Part shown: one piece after another, positions 8,336 through 16,971 of the stretch
Numbering within the stretch: the stretch's first letter is position 1
Layout: every line of letters starts with the position of its first letter
Origin: Streptomyces sp. NBC_01775
Lineage (GTDB): Bacteria > Actinomycetota > Actinomycetes > Streptomycetales > Streptomycetaceae
DNA: 64,000 nt
Direction: 5' to 3'
NCBI RefSeq assembly: GCF_035917675.1
Contig: NZ_CP109104.1
Coordinates: 1,426,001 to 1,490,000 of the forward strand
Position numbers and translations under genes: made by a program
Notes under the pieces: model-generated
Told to the model about the DNA's origin: nothing
Seen by the model: the letters and a program-made list of their open reading frames with translations, nothing else
Databases searched by the model: none

Positions 8336-8375
8336 CGCTGGGGTCGCTGTGACGCCGGTGTCGCTGTGACGCGGG
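8326..8375 (+). repeat. Three 17-bp tandem repeats over a stop codon
   Basis: Units starting at 8326, 8343 and 8360 share GTCGCTGTGACGC with an exact 17-base period. The first copy contains the stop codon of the DUF1266 gene, so the array is an expansion of the gene end; each unit carries its own TGA. Confidence 0.8.
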
Positions 8376-8391
8376 CGGAGCTTGGCCGTGG

Positions 8392-8799
8392 TCAGCCGAC
8401 CACGGCGGCGACCGCCTCGATCTCCACGAGCTGGTCGGAGTAGCCGAGGACGGTCACGCCCATCAGCGTGCTGGGCACGTCGTGTTCACCGAGCGCGTCG
8501 CGGTAGACCTCCCAGGCGCTGAGAAGGTCCTCCCGGCGGGTGGTGGCCACCAGGACGCGAGTGCTGATCAGGTCCTCCGGCGTCGCCCCCGCCTCCTGGA
8601 GCGCCACCCGCAGGTTGTCCACGCACTTCGCCGCCTGGCCCGCGTAGTCCCCGACGGGGGCGATCGTGCCGTCCTCTTCGAGCGGACAGGCACCGGCCAG
8701 GAACACCGGCCGCGCCTCGGCGGACGCGGTGGCAGCGTAGGCGTATTCGGCGACGTCCGACAGCGTCGCCGAGCGGATGAGTGTCACGGCACGCGCCAC
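8392..8799 (-). CDS. RidA/YjgF family protein
   Basis: The 135-residue protein has the RidA length and pattern: an AEYAYA segment near the start, a GDYAGQAAKCVDNL helix, TRVLVA and a C-terminal LGYSDQLVEIEAVA. Classical RidA enzymes hydrolyse reactive enamine/imine intermediates; the key Arg appears in STRVLVA, but this subgroup is divergent, so deaminase activity is not certain. The GTG at 8799 is preferred to an upstream ATG at 8856 because AGGGG lies six bases upstream and homology starts there. Confidence 0.85.
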   Translation of the reverse strand: MARAVTLIRSATLSDVAEYAYAATASAEARPVFLAGACPLEEDGTIAPVGDYAGQAAKCVDNLRVALQEAGATPEDLISTRVLVATTRREDLLSAWEVYRDALGEHDVPSTLMGVTVLGYSDQLVEIEAVAAVVG

Positions 8800-8892
8800 G
8801 ACGTTCCCCTTTGGTGAGAGTCCCGATGAAAGTCGTAACCACAGATCACCGGCCATGCTCTCACCCTGTGCAACCAGTTTTCCGGGGCGTGC

Positions 8893-9855
8893 TCAGCTCT
8901 CCAACCGGCGCAGCGGGCCGGCCAGTTCGCTGCGGTAGAAGTCCATGAAGCCGTCCGGGTCGGGGCCGGCGTTCATCAGGACGAGGCGGTCGAAGCCCGC
9001 CTCGGCGAAGGGCTTGGCGACCTCCAGGAACCGCTTGGGGTCGCTCCCGCAGGCGAACCGGCCGCGGATGTCCTCCTCGCGGACCGTGGCGGTGGCCGCG
9101 TCGAAGTTGACCGGGTTGGGCAGCTCGCTCATCACCTTCCAGCCCGTCACGGCCCACCGGAAGTACTCCAGGGCCGAGCGGGCCGCTGTCGTCTCGTCGT
9201 CCGCCCACGCCATCGGCACCTCCGCGTAACGGGGCCCGGTGCCGCCCGCCTGGCGGTAGTGCCGCACGATCTGCGGCTTCTCCTCGGTGGCGAACAGCCC
9301 GTCCCCCAGCTCCGCGGCGATCCGGCAGGACGCGGGGCCGCTCGCGGCGACGGCGATCAGCGGGGACTTCGGCGGCAGGTCGAAGACCCTGGCGTCCTCC
9401 AGTTGCAGGTACTTGCCCTCGTAGGAGCGGTAGCCGCCCTGCCACAGCAGCCGGATGATCTCCAGCGCCTCCCGCAGCATCACATGCCGCTCGGTGACGG
9501 GGGGCCACCCCCCGCCGATCACATGTTCGTTCAGCCGCTCGCCGGAGCCCACGCCGAAGACGAAGCGCCCCTCCGAAACGAGCGCGAGGGTGGCGGCGGC
9601 CTGGGCGACGACGGCCGGGTGATAGCGCAGGGTCGGGCAGGTCACCCCGGTGACCAGCTCGACGCGTTCGGTCCTGGCGGCGACGGCACCCAGGACGGTC
9701 CAGATGAACGAGGAGTGCCCCTGACCGTCCAGCCAGGGGTGGTAGTGGTCACTCATCTCGACGAAGTCGAAGCCGGCCGCCTCTGCGGCGACCGCCTGCC
9801 GGATGAGTTCCTGGGGGCCGTACTGCTCGGACGCGAGCTTGTAACCGATCTGCAT
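8893..9855 (-). CDS. F420-dependent LLM-class oxidoreductase (TIGR03557-type)
   Basis: The 320-residue protein begins MQIGYKLASEQYGP and contains FVEMSDHYHPWLDGQGHS, TGVTCPTLRYHPAVVAQAAATL and FGVGSGERLNEHVIG, the signature of the subfamily related to F420-dependent glucose-6-phosphate dehydrogenase. Members use a TIM-barrel fold and coenzyme F420. The ATG at 9855 has AAGGAG six bases upstream; longer versions of the frame have no support. The substrate is unknown. The next plus-strand region is a gene remnant, so this gene is monocistronic. Confidence 0.88.
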   Translation of the reverse strand: MQIGYKLASEQYGPQELIRQAVAAEAAGFDFVEMSDHYHPWLDGQGHSSFIWTVLGAVAARTERVELVTGVTCPTLRYHPAVVAQAAATLALVSEGRFVFGVGSGERLNEHVIGGGWPPVTERHVMLREALEIIRLLWQGGYRSYEGKYLQLEDARVFDLPPKSPLIAVAASGPASCRIAAELGDGLFATEEKPQIVRHYRQAGGTGPRYAEVPMAWADDETTAARSALEYFRWAVTGWKVMSELPNPVNFDAATATVREEDIRGRFACGSDPKRFLEVAKPFAEAGFDRLVLMNAGPDPDGFMDFYRSELAGPLRRLES

Positions 9856-10012
9856 GTCTGGCTCCTTGGTCGCTTCCCCCCTCGGGTTGCCTCCAGCCGC
9901 TACGCACACTCCCACCGACCCTCGGCGCCACCCGGGTGTGACACGACGCCTCGGGGGAACCGCCGGATCCGACACCTCCGCCCGCGTGAAGGAGGCGGCG
10001 ACGCGGAAGATC

Positions 10013-10287
10013 TCGGACCGGTCGGTGCTGGTGACGGGCGGCTCCAGAGGGCTGGGGCTGATGGAGCGCGGCGGCGTGGACCGGCTGGCGGCGCTGACGG
10101 CGGCCATCGACGTGGTGCGGCGCGGCGGGAGGGTGTCCATCTCCGGTGTCTACGGCGGCGCGCTGGACCCGCTGGGCGTCGGCCACTTCACCACCCACAC
10201 CCTGTCCCTGGAGGAGGGGCCGAACGCCTACGGCACCTCCAGTGCAAGAAGGAGGACGGGATGGTCAAGACCCTGCTGAAGCCCTCG
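10013..10287 (+). pseudogene. Decayed chimeric zinc-alcohol dehydrogenase remnant with an SDR-like N-terminal scrap
   Basis: At 10013-10060 the frame reads DRSVLVTGGSRGLG, the start of a FabG-like SDR. At 10061 it switches to the C-terminal part of a threonine-dehydrogenase-like zinc alcohol dehydrogenase (GVDRLAALTAAIDVVRRGG, VSISGVYGG). The usual segment between GGALDP and LGVGHFTTH is missing. Near 10239 one base is lost: after NAYGT the original continuation QCKKEDGMVKTLLKP is in another frame. No complete enzyme can be made. The remnant fills the gap between the LLM gene and the next minus-strand gene. Confidence 0.75.
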
Positions 10288-10298
10288 GGGGGCCGAGT

Positions 10299-11894
10299 TC
10301 AGCTCCAGCGGGCCAGCAGCGCGGCGCAGTAGGTGTCGACGCCCATCGGCGGGGTCGGCGGCGGCGCGGGATGGATCGCGGCGACCAGGGGCGGGATCGC
10401 CGGGGACCAGGCGCGCAGCGGGAGCCAGGCCGCGACGTGCGCCTGCTCGCGGTCGGTGCCGGGCCGCCCGGTGCCGCCGACGTCGTGGCGCATCCGGGGC
10501 CGCCGGTCCCGCTCACCGGGGTCCACGACGTGCCGGGTGAAGGCCGCGGCCACCGCGTGCAGGTCACCGTCGGTGAAGACCGGCGGCAGGCCGCGCGTGC
10601 GGTGGTACAGGTGCAGGAAGTCGAGGTCTATGAGGGCGTGGGTGACGTCCTCGGGGACGGTGACGGGCGCGTACGAGGGGCGGTAGAGGGAGCCGTCCCG
10701 GTCCGGGTGGCCGGTCGCCGTCCAGCCGCTGTGGACGCGGCCGAAGCCGGGCCAGTACGGCCACACCGCGACGCCGTCGCGGCGGGCCAGATCGTCACGC
10801 AGGGCGCGCGCCATGGCAGCGGCCCGCTCGGCGTACCCCTCCTCCCCCGTCAGCACGGCGAGGTGCGTCAGGGTGCGGCCCATGGCCAGGAATTCGTTCG
10901 TCGGCAGCTCGGCTCCGGCGAAGGACACCGGCTCGTCCGGCAGCCACCGGTAACAGCCGCGCCGGCCGGAGACCGGCTGCCACTGGTGGTCGTGCGCCCG
11001 CACGGCGCGCACCACGGCGTCCAGGTAGCCCTCCAGCCTGACCCGGACCGACGGCGGCACCACCCCGGCGGTCCGCTCGTCACGGGCCAGCCGGATGAGC
11101 CCGGCAAGGGGATACGTGATCATCCCGGTCTGCGCGGCCAGCGCCACCATGGCGGGGCGTACGCCGTACTCGCCCGCCTGTACGCGACGCCCCGGCGTCC
11201 CGCCCGCCCCGCTCCCGGGGCCGCCCGGCCCACCTGGACCGGAGGGGCCGGAGGGGCCGGGGAAGCCGGAGGGCCCGGGCGGCACCAGCCTGCCGGTGAT
11301 GCCCCGGCTTTGCTCGTACGCCTCGTACAGCACGCGGTCGGCGCGCCTCGGGTCGGCGGGGTCCAGGCTGAGGCCGGGCACGGTGACGGCCGGGCGGTCG
11401 GGTCCGTGCACGGTGAGGCCGAAGCGTCCACCCTCCTCGGGACGTACGGTCACCCGCGCGTGCAGGGCGCGGGGCGGACAGACCGTCACCTCCAGCGCGG
11501 CGCGGCCCTGCTCGTCCTGGACGGTGGCGGTCGCCGCGGTGAACTTCCCCGCGGTGCTCCACACCGGCCCGCTGTGGCCCCGGTGGTCGGTGACGCCCCG
11601 CTCCTCGTCGCGGGCGGCGAGGACCCCGTCGATCAGCGCGGCGAGCCGCTCGGCGTAGGCGGGGTTTCCGGTGCGCTCGGCCATCAGCACATAGCCCTGC
11701 ATCCGCCAGGAGATGCCCCAGCCGATGACACCGGCCCTGTTGTCCTCGGGCACCCCCGGTCCGGAGGGCGGGACGAGCCCGCTCTCCACCTCGTGGAAGC
11801 AGCGCACTCCGGTGCGGTGCTGCCGGGAGCCGCGCAGGACGAAGGGGAGGGCGAAGCGGAGACCCGACCGGGGCCGGGTGGATATGGCGCACAT
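10299..11894 (-). CDS. Hypothetical protein with collagen-like linker, possible six-hairpin/epimerase-like fold
   Basis: About 531 residues. The N-terminal half (CFHEVESGL, GWGISWRMQGYVLMAERTGNPAYAERL) and the C-terminal half (HLAVLTGEEGYAERAAAMARAL, VWPYWPGFGRVHSGW, THALIDLDFLHLYHRTRG) show repeated helical hairpins like alpha/alpha-toroid carbohydrate-active proteins. They are joined at about 11220-11290 by a Gly-Pro-Ser linker with collagen-like GPS and GPG triplets. I do not recognise the family firmly. The ATG at 11894 is one choice; GTG codons at 11912 and 11942 are alternatives without better ribosome-binding sites. It lies after paaK on the same strand, but the 85-base gap gives no strong functional link. 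Confidence 0.5.
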   Translation of the reverse strand: MCAISTRPRSGLRFALPFVLRGSRQHRTGVRCFHEVESGLVPPSGPGVPEDNRAGVIGWGISWRMQGYVLMAERTGNPAYAERLAALIDGVLAARDEERGVTDHRGHSGPVWSTAGKFTAATATVQDEQGRAALEVTVCPPRALHARVTVRPEEGGRFGLTVHGPDRPAVTVPGLSLDPADPRRADRVLYEAYEQSRGITGRLVPPGPSGFPGPSGPSGPGGPGGPGSGAGGTPGRRVQAGEYGVRPAMVALAAQTGMITYPLAGLIRLARDERTAGVVPPSVRVRLEGYLDAVVRAVRAHDHQWQPVSGRRGCYRWLPDEPVSFAGAELPTNEFLAMGRTLTHLAVLTGEEGYAERAAAMARALRDDLARRDGVAVWPYWPGFGRVHSGWTATGHPDRDGSLYRPSYAPVTVPEDVTHALIDLDFLHLYHRTRGLPPVFTDGDLHAVAAAFTRHVVDPGERDRRPRMRHDVGGTGRPGTDREQAHVAAWLPLRAWSPAIPPLVAAIHPAPPPTPPMGVDTYCAALLARWS

Positions 11895-11979
11895 AGGATG
11901 AGTAAAACCCACAAACAGCGCACATGCCCCGGCGAGCTGCACCACCCCGGTGACCGGCCCGATCGGCGGGGGCTCCCGC

Positions 11980-13332
11980 CTACCCCCCGGCCATGCCGCG
12001 CAGATCCTTGACGCGGCGGAACTTGCCGACGGAGCGCTCGATCGTCTCCGGGTCCACGACCTCCACCTCGACCGTGACGCCGACGCTGTCCTTGACCCCC
12101 TGGAGGATGGCCGCCGCCGCGGCACCCCGCTCGTCCGTGGTGGCCTCCGGGCGCGCCTCCACGACGACCGCGAGGTGGTCCAGGCGACCGCGCCGGGTCA
12201 GCCGGAGCTGGAAGTGCGGGGCGACGGCGGGCCGGCGCAGCACGATCTCCTCGATCTGACTCGGGAAGACGTTGACGCCCCGCAGGATGATCATGTCGTC
12301 GCTGCGGCCGGTGATCTTCCGGATGCGGCGGAACGAGGCCCGCGCGGTGCCCGGCAGCAGCCGCGTCAGGTCGCGGGTGCGGTAGCGGATGACGGGCAGC
12401 GCCTGCTTGGTGAGCGTGGTCAGCACCAGCTCGCCCTCCTCGGCGGGCTCCTCGCCGAGCGGGTCCACGATCTCCGGGTAGATGTGGTCCTCCCACACGT
12501 GGAGCCCGTCCTTGGTCTCCACGCACTCCTGGGCCACACCCGGGCCCATCACTTCCGACAGCCCGTAGATGTCGACCGCGTGCAGGTCGAGCCGGTCCTC
12601 GATCTCGCGGCGCATCTCCTCCGTCCACGGCTCGGCGCCGAAGATGCCCACGCGCAGCGAGGTCGAGCGCGGGTCGATGCCCTGGCGCTCGAACTCGTCA
12701 AGGAGCGTGAGCATGTAGGTCGGGGTGATCATGATGATCTCGGGCCGGAAGTCCTGGATGATCCGCACCTGCCGGGCGGTCATGCCGCCCGAGGCGGGGA
12801 TCACGGTGCAGCCGGCGCGCTCGGCACCGTAGTGCGCGCCCAGCCCTCCGGTGAACAGCCCGTATCCGTAGGAGACATGCACCTTGTGCCCCGGCCTGCC
12901 GCCCGCCGCGCGTATGCAGCGCGCGACCAGGTCGGCCCAGTTGTCCAGGTCACGCTGGGTGTAGCCGACGACCGTCGGACGACCCGTCGAGCCGCTGGAG
13001 GCGTGGATGCGGCGGACGCTGTCCATCGGCACGCCGAACATCCCGAACGGGTAGGTCTCACGCAGGTCGGCCTTGGTCGTGAACGGAAAGCGCGCCAGGT
13101 CCTCCAGCGTGCGGCAGTCCTCGGGCCGCACCCCGGCCGCGTCGAACTTGCCGCGGTACAGCTCGATGTCGTCGTACGCGTGCCGCAGCGTGGCCCGCAG
13201 GTGCGTGAGCTGGTGGGCGCGCAGCTCCTCGGGGCTCATCCGCTCACCGTCGTCGAGGAGCCCGTCCGGCGGCGGCTCCCCTCTCCTCCGGTCCGCCGTC
13301 ATACCGTCCGCCGTCGCGCCGTCGCCCGTCAT
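11980..13332 (-). CDS. paaK: Phenylacetate-CoA ligase
   Basis: The 450-residue enzyme has PaaK features throughout: YRGKFDAAGV, TTKADLRETYPFGMF, the ATP-binding HASSGSTGRPT, YGYGLFTGGLGAHYGAE, GIYGLSEVMGPGVA-type motif, and PVIRYRTRDLT. It activates phenylacetate with ATP and CoA. It overlaps the start of paaI by four bases, forming a two-gene unit. No paaABCDE ring-hydroxylation genes are in the window. It is a canonical PaaK and clearly distinct from the two shorter cluster ligases at 53.9 and 57.5 kb. Confidence 0.93.
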   Translation of the reverse strand: MTGDGATADGMTADRRRGEPPPDGLLDDGERMSPEELRAHQLTHLRATLRHAYDDIELYRGKFDAAGVRPEDCRTLEDLARFPFTTKADLRETYPFGMFGVPMDSVRRIHASSGSTGRPTVVGYTQRDLDNWADLVARCIRAAGGRPGHKVHVSYGYGLFTGGLGAHYGAERAGCTVIPASGGMTARQVRIIQDFRPEIIMITPTYMLTLLDEFERQGIDPRSTSLRVGIFGAEPWTEEMRREIEDRLDLHAVDIYGLSEVMGPGVAQECVETKDGLHVWEDHIYPEIVDPLGEEPAEEGELVLTTLTKQALPVIRYRTRDLTRLLPGTARASFRRIRKITGRSDDMIILRGVNVFPSQIEEIVLRRPAVAPHFQLRLTRRGRLDHLAVVVEARPEATTDERGAAAAAILQGVKDSVGVTVEVEVVDPETIERSVGKFRRVKDLRGMAGG

Positions 13333-13778
13333 GCCGTCGCCCCTTCCGGGCCCGTGACGCCCGTACGGCTGCGGCTGCGGCCCCGGAACTCGGCGATCAC
13401 CTGCTCGCCGCGCAGCACGCTCACGTCGTAGATGCCGCTGCGCCCGTATCTGGTCCGTTCGTGAGCCGTCGCGTCCAGCACGTCGCCCTCCCGTGCGGGC
13501 GCGACGAAGGTGATGTCCGCGCCCGCGGCGACCGTCACCGGGCCGTGGCTGTTGCAGGCGCAGGCGAAGGCCGTGTCCGCGAACAGGAACACGTAACCAC
13601 CGTGCGCCGTCCCGTGCCCGTTGACCATCGCGTCCGTCACGGTCATCCGCAGCCGCGCGAACCCCTCACCGCTCTCGACCAGCTCGATCCCGAGCCCCTG
13701 AGAGGCCCGGTCCCCCGCGAACATCGCTTCCGCACCGTGCCGCACCCTCGCCTCCACGTACGTACGCCGACCGAACAT
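13329..13778 (-). CDS. paaI: Hydroxyphenylacetyl-CoA thioesterase
   Basis: The 149-residue hotdog-fold protein carries the PaaI signature AMVNGHGTAHGGYVFLFADTAFACACNS, here covering about residues 50-77 in pieces, and AGADITFVAP. PaaI removes dead-end CoA esters during phenylacetate breakdown. It overlaps paaK (ATGA at 13329-13332), and a small palindrome covers the presumed start codon; if the start were an internal Met at 13724 that palindrome would be a promoter operator. Confidence 0.92.
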   Translation of the reverse strand: MFGRRTYVEARVRHGAEAMFAGDRASQGLGIELVESGEGFARLRMTVTDAMVNGHGTAHGGYVFLFADTAFACACNSHGPVTVAAGADITFVAPAREGDVLDATAHERTRYGRSGIYDVSVLRGEQVIAEFRGRSRSRTGVTGPEGATA

Positions 13779-13783
13779 TCGGT
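13770..13783. promoter_or_regulatory. Candidate TetR-type operator at paaI start
   Basis: ACCGAA-CA-TTCGGT is a perfect 6+2+6 palindrome overlapping the annotated paaI start codon. Its form is like that of TetR-family operators, including those of some PaaR regulators, but no such regulator gene is nearby. Confidence 0.4.
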
Positions 13784-13835
13784 TAAGCGTCAGTAATCCA
13801 GCCTGCCGCGGGGCCTGTCAAGGGATCGTTCCGCC

Positions 13836-15362
13836 TCAGAATCCGGTCGCGGCACGTGCCTTCCGCCGCCGGACCAGCCAGTACGCGACGCCCGCCGCCA
13901 GCACTCCGGCGACTCCGGCACCCCACGGAAGGGCGGCACTCACGGCCCGGCTGGTACGCAGTTGTGAGGTGACGCCGCTGACCTTGAGCGGCATGGTCGC
14001 GCTGTCGTTCGCCCGACCGGGGTCGTGTGCGGGGAATTCCGCGCTGTGCCGCACCGCGGCCTTCGCGTGGGCGCCGGGCACCTTCCGGTCGACGCGCAGG
14101 GAGAGGGACTCGCCGTCCAGCCCGCCGGGGCAGGAGACCGTCCGGCCGTGGGTCTCGCACATGGGCTCGCCCGAGTCCTCCGGGACGCCGACCACCTTCG
14201 TGCCCTCGGGAGCGGTGAACCGGTAGGTGTAGGCCATGTAGTTGGGCGACTCCGTGCTGCCGTCGGGCCAGCGCTCGCGGGTACGGATCGGAACGCCGAT
14301 CGTCTCGCCCTCCTTGGCGCGCAGCGTCCGGTGGGCCACCGAGACATCGACGTGCGAGTCCACCTTGATCCAGTCCCGCGGGGACTTCTCGAAGCGTCCG
14401 CCCTTCTCCGCGCCCTCCGCGTCCGGCTCCGTCTCCAGAGCGGGGTCACCGGGCCGCCCCTCGCGCCAGTTGTCATAGCGCTTGCTGTTCCGCACGAACT
14501 CACCGTCCGGGTCCAGGCCCGGGTCGTCGGGGCCGCCGATCGCGTAGGCGTCGACGTCGAGGGGGGTGTAGAGCAGGTGCTTCGGGACGTGGAAGTCCAG
14601 GGGACGGGTGAAGGAGACGGTCCCACCGGGGCGCGGGGCCTTGTCGAGCGTGCACAGCGCGGTCGAGGGCACTCCGACGTCCTTGCCGCAGTTGCGGTAC
14701 GTGGCGGAGAGCGAGACGTCGTCGCCGCTGTGGAGGCGGATGCCGAATCCGTTCGCCGCGGGCACCTCGCCGCTCGCGCGGACCTTCAGCCGCAGTCGGG
14801 CCGTCCCTCCCGGCTGCTGCCGCTTCTTGTCGAAGTGGGCGCTCGCGGTGAAGCGGGGCACACCCACGACGACGTCGGTGCTCCGCCGTACCTTCTTGCC
14901 GTCCCCGGCGGACGCGGTGACGGTCACCTCCGCCTTGTCACCCGCCTCGCTCCCGCGTGCCGCGCTCAGCTCGAACGGGTTCACGGCCCTGGCCGAGGCG
15001 CCGACGCTGTACGAGCACGTGACGGCTTGCTTCGCGCCGCCCTCGGCACGGCAGTCCTTGCCCAGCTCACCGACGTCGGCGACACGGGAGAGCTTCCCGG
15101 TGTCGATCCGGACGCTGACCCGCTGCTTCCCCTTCCCCTCCCCCGCGCCGATCGCGAAGCCGAAGCGCGACTGCTCCCCATCCCCGTCCCCGCCCCGCTC
15201 CGGCAGATACCGCGTGCTCTGCGGCCCGACGAGCGTCACCGCGTCCTCACCCGCCTTCGGCGCCGCCACGGCGGACGACAGCTGCGGCAGGGCAAGGGCG
15301 GCACCGGCGAGCGCGGCGCACAGCACCGCGCACGGGGCATGTACCCGGGGTCGTATTCGCAT
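13836..15362 (-). CDS. Secreted, membrane-anchored surface protein of unknown function
   Basis: From the ATG at 15362 the 508-residue protein starts with a Sec signal peptide (MRIRPRVHAPCAV then a hydrophobic core ending near AVAAPK). The middle is beta-rich with several cysteines (GKDCRAE, VTCSYSV, YRNCGKDV, TALCTLD, PMCETHG, VSCPGG). The end has a transmembrane helix (PWGAGVAGVLAAGVAYWLV) followed by RRRKAR, the form of a C-terminal anchor. AGGAGG lies about 11 bases upstream. A GTG at 15389 would extend the N-terminus by nine residues. The family is known mainly as Streptomyces hypothetical proteins. Confidence 0.7.
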   Translation of the reverse strand: MRIRPRVHAPCAVLCAALAGAALALPQLSSAVAAPKAGEDAVTLVGPQSTRYLPERGGDGDGEQSRFGFAIGAGEGKGKQRVSVRIDTGKLSRVADVGELGKDCRAEGGAKQAVTCSYSVGASARAVNPFELSAARGSEAGDKAEVTVTASAGDGKKVRRSTDVVVGVPRFTASAHFDKKRQQPGGTARLRLKVRASGEVPAANGFGIRLHSGDDVSLSATYRNCGKDVGVPSTALCTLDKAPRPGGTVSFTRPLDFHVPKHLLYTPLDVDAYAIGGPDDPGLDPDGEFVRNSKRYDNWREGRPGDPALETEPDAEGAEKGGRFEKSPRDWIKVDSHVDVSVAHRTLRAKEGETIGVPIRTRERWPDGSTESPNYMAYTYRFTAPEGTKVVGVPEDSGEPMCETHGRTVSCPGGLDGESLSLRVDRKVPGAHAKAAVRHSAEFPAHDPGRANDSATMPLKVSGVTSQLRTSRAVSAALPWGAGVAGVLAAGVAYWLVRRRKARAATGF

Positions 15363-15474
15363 ACGGAATACGACCCTCCTTCCGCTCACGCGGTTCCACA
15401 GGGGGTTTGACCTGTCCCCGCGCGAAGGGGTAGGCCCTCGGGGCCTCGTCCCGGCCGCGGACCGCGGCGCCGGG

Positions 15475-16149
15475 TCAGAACCGCTTGGGGCCCGGGTCGC
15501 GCCGACGCGACCAGAACGCGGCGAAGAGCACAGCGCCCCGTCCTCCCACGGCTACGGGCGGGCAGACGAACGCCAGCGTGTGCCAGACGCCGTCCTTCCC
15601 GATCGTCTCCGTCGGCCTCGGACCGATACGGCCCCGCGGATCGTATGTGACTGCTATTCGCTCTCCTCTGCTCGCCCACTTCTCGTCGAGCCTCATCGTG
15701 TGGGGACGCCCCGCCGCGCAGTCCAGGGTGTGCTTGTAGTCGATCCTGGTGCTGGTGTGGGACATGCCGTTGCTGTCGGTGTAAGTGGTCGTGTGCACTT
15801 GCCTGTCGACGTCCAGCACCGTGCACCGCGTGGGCTCGCCCCTGGTACGCAAGATCTCCCCGTCCACGAAGGAGACCACCGCCAAGACCCCCGCGGCCAG
15901 CACGACGCTGGTCACGACCGCCACGAACGGCTGCCAGGGGTGGTCGGAGTCGCAGAGGGCCCCCGAGGCACACGCGCCGATGAACGCGACGACAACCAAC
16001 GCGTTGCCGACGAAGACGCTGCTCTCCGGCCGGCCGTTGACCGCGTACAACGCGCCTCCGTACGCCATGCCGATGACGCACACGGGCGCGCCCACGACAC
16101 CCATCGCGTGGACGACCGGCCCCGGCTCGCTCCGCCGGTACTTGCGCAT
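15475..16149 (-). CDS. Membrane protein with DUF3592-like middle region
   Basis: The 224-residue protein has three or four hydrophobic segments (about residues 13-33, 46-66, 77-97 and 186-206). Between the third and the last is a soluble part (RGEPTRCTVLDVDRQ, the SNGMSHTSTRIDYKHTLDC stretch, ERIAVTYDPRGRIGPRP), reminiscent of DUF3592-type extracytoplasmic domains. No enzymatic motif is visible. The ATG at 16149 begins MRKYRRSEPG, a typical cytoplasmic start. It is divergent from the secreted protein at 16393, with a hairpin between them. Confidence 0.6.
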   Translation of the reverse strand: MRKYRRSEPGPVVHAMGVVGAPVCVIGMAYGGALYAVNGRPESSVFVGNALVVVAFIGACASGALCDSDHPWQPFVAVVTSVVLAAGVLAVVSFVDGEILRTRGEPTRCTVLDVDRQVHTTTYTDSNGMSHTSTRIDYKHTLDCAAGRPHTMRLDEKWASRGERIAVTYDPRGRIGPRPTETIGKDGVWHTLAFVCPPVAVGGRGAVLFAAFWSRRRDPGPKRF

Positions 16150-16220
16150 GCCACCACCCCCCGCACAGGCATGTACCCAGTGGGGAGCGGCCATTCCTCG
16201 CACGGCCCCGCAGCGCCCCT

Positions 16221-16253
16221 GGAGCGCAACCGGCCCCAGGCCGGTTGCGCTCC
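16221..16253. other. 15-bp perfect hairpin in a divergent intergenic region
   Basis: The arms 16221-16235 and 16239-16253 are fully complementary with a 3-base loop. It lies upstream of both neighbouring genes, so it is not in the place of a normal terminator. It could be a terminator of a leader transcript, an operator or a remnant of rearrangement. Confidence 0.6.
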
Positions 16254-16392
16254 CCTCTCTGGGACAACAGCGCCTCACCCGAACGGGGGAATTCGGGGGC
16301 ACATTGTCACTCCCGCCCTGCCCCAAGGGCCGGCGGGGGCCCACGATGCGCTCAACGGCCCTGACAGCGCGCCGCAGACGAGGAGTTCCCAC

Positions 16393-16947
16393 ATGTTCCG
16401 TACCGCACGTACCCGCGCCCTCCCGCCGACCTGTACGGCCCGTACGACCCGCCCGACCGCCCGTACGACCCGCCCGGCCCCGGTGCCGCGCCGGGCATCC
16501 GCCGCCGTCGCCGCCTGCGCGGCGGCTGCGGTGCTGGGGGCGCTCCTGGCGGCGCCGGTGGCCCAGGCGGCGCCCGCGTCCCCGGACGCCGAGCGGCCTT
16601 CCGCGAGCGCTCCCGCCGCGCAGGGCCGCCACACGGGACCGCAGATCCACCGCTTCCTGACCTGGTTCTACGGCGACCACGGCCCCACCCGGCAGCAGCG
16701 CGACAAGCACGTGTCCGCCTTCCTCAAGGGGAAGCAGGAGCAGAACCCGGGGTACGACGTCATCCTGTGCGCCCAGAACACCCCGAGGGACATCGAGGTC
16801 GGCCCCGTCACGGTGGGGCAGTCCGTCGGCTTCGGGTGGGCGACGGTCACCGCGTACTGGGGAGACGGCACCACCAGCACCTCGACCGCCTATGTCGCCC
16901 TAGACTCCCGTCCGATCGAGCTGCACGACGTCGTGTGTGCGCAGTGA
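16393..16947 (+). CDS. Small secreted protein of unknown function
   Basis: The 184-residue protein has a long basic, Thr/Arg-rich start with repeated RTTRPTA units, then a signal-peptide core (AAVAACAAAAVLGALLAAPVA) and an AQA-AP cleavage site at about residue 60. The mature part is about 120 residues, with two cysteines (ILCAQN and VVCAQ near the end) that could form a disulfide. GAGGAG lies seven bases upstream of the ATG. No known domain was recognised. It is followed after 24 bases by endonuclease V, possibly by readthrough. Confidence 0.65.
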   Translation: MFRTARTRALPPTCTARTTRPTARTTRPAPVPRRASAAVAACAAAAVLGALLAAPVAQAAPASPDAERPSASAPAAQGRHTGPQIHRFLTWFYGDHGPTRQQRDKHVSAFLKGKQEQNPGYDVILCAQNTPRDIEVGPVTVGQSVGFGWATVTAYWGDGTTSTSTAYVALDSRPIELHDVVCAQ

Positions 16948-16971
16948 CCTGCGAGGACAACGGAGTAGTAC

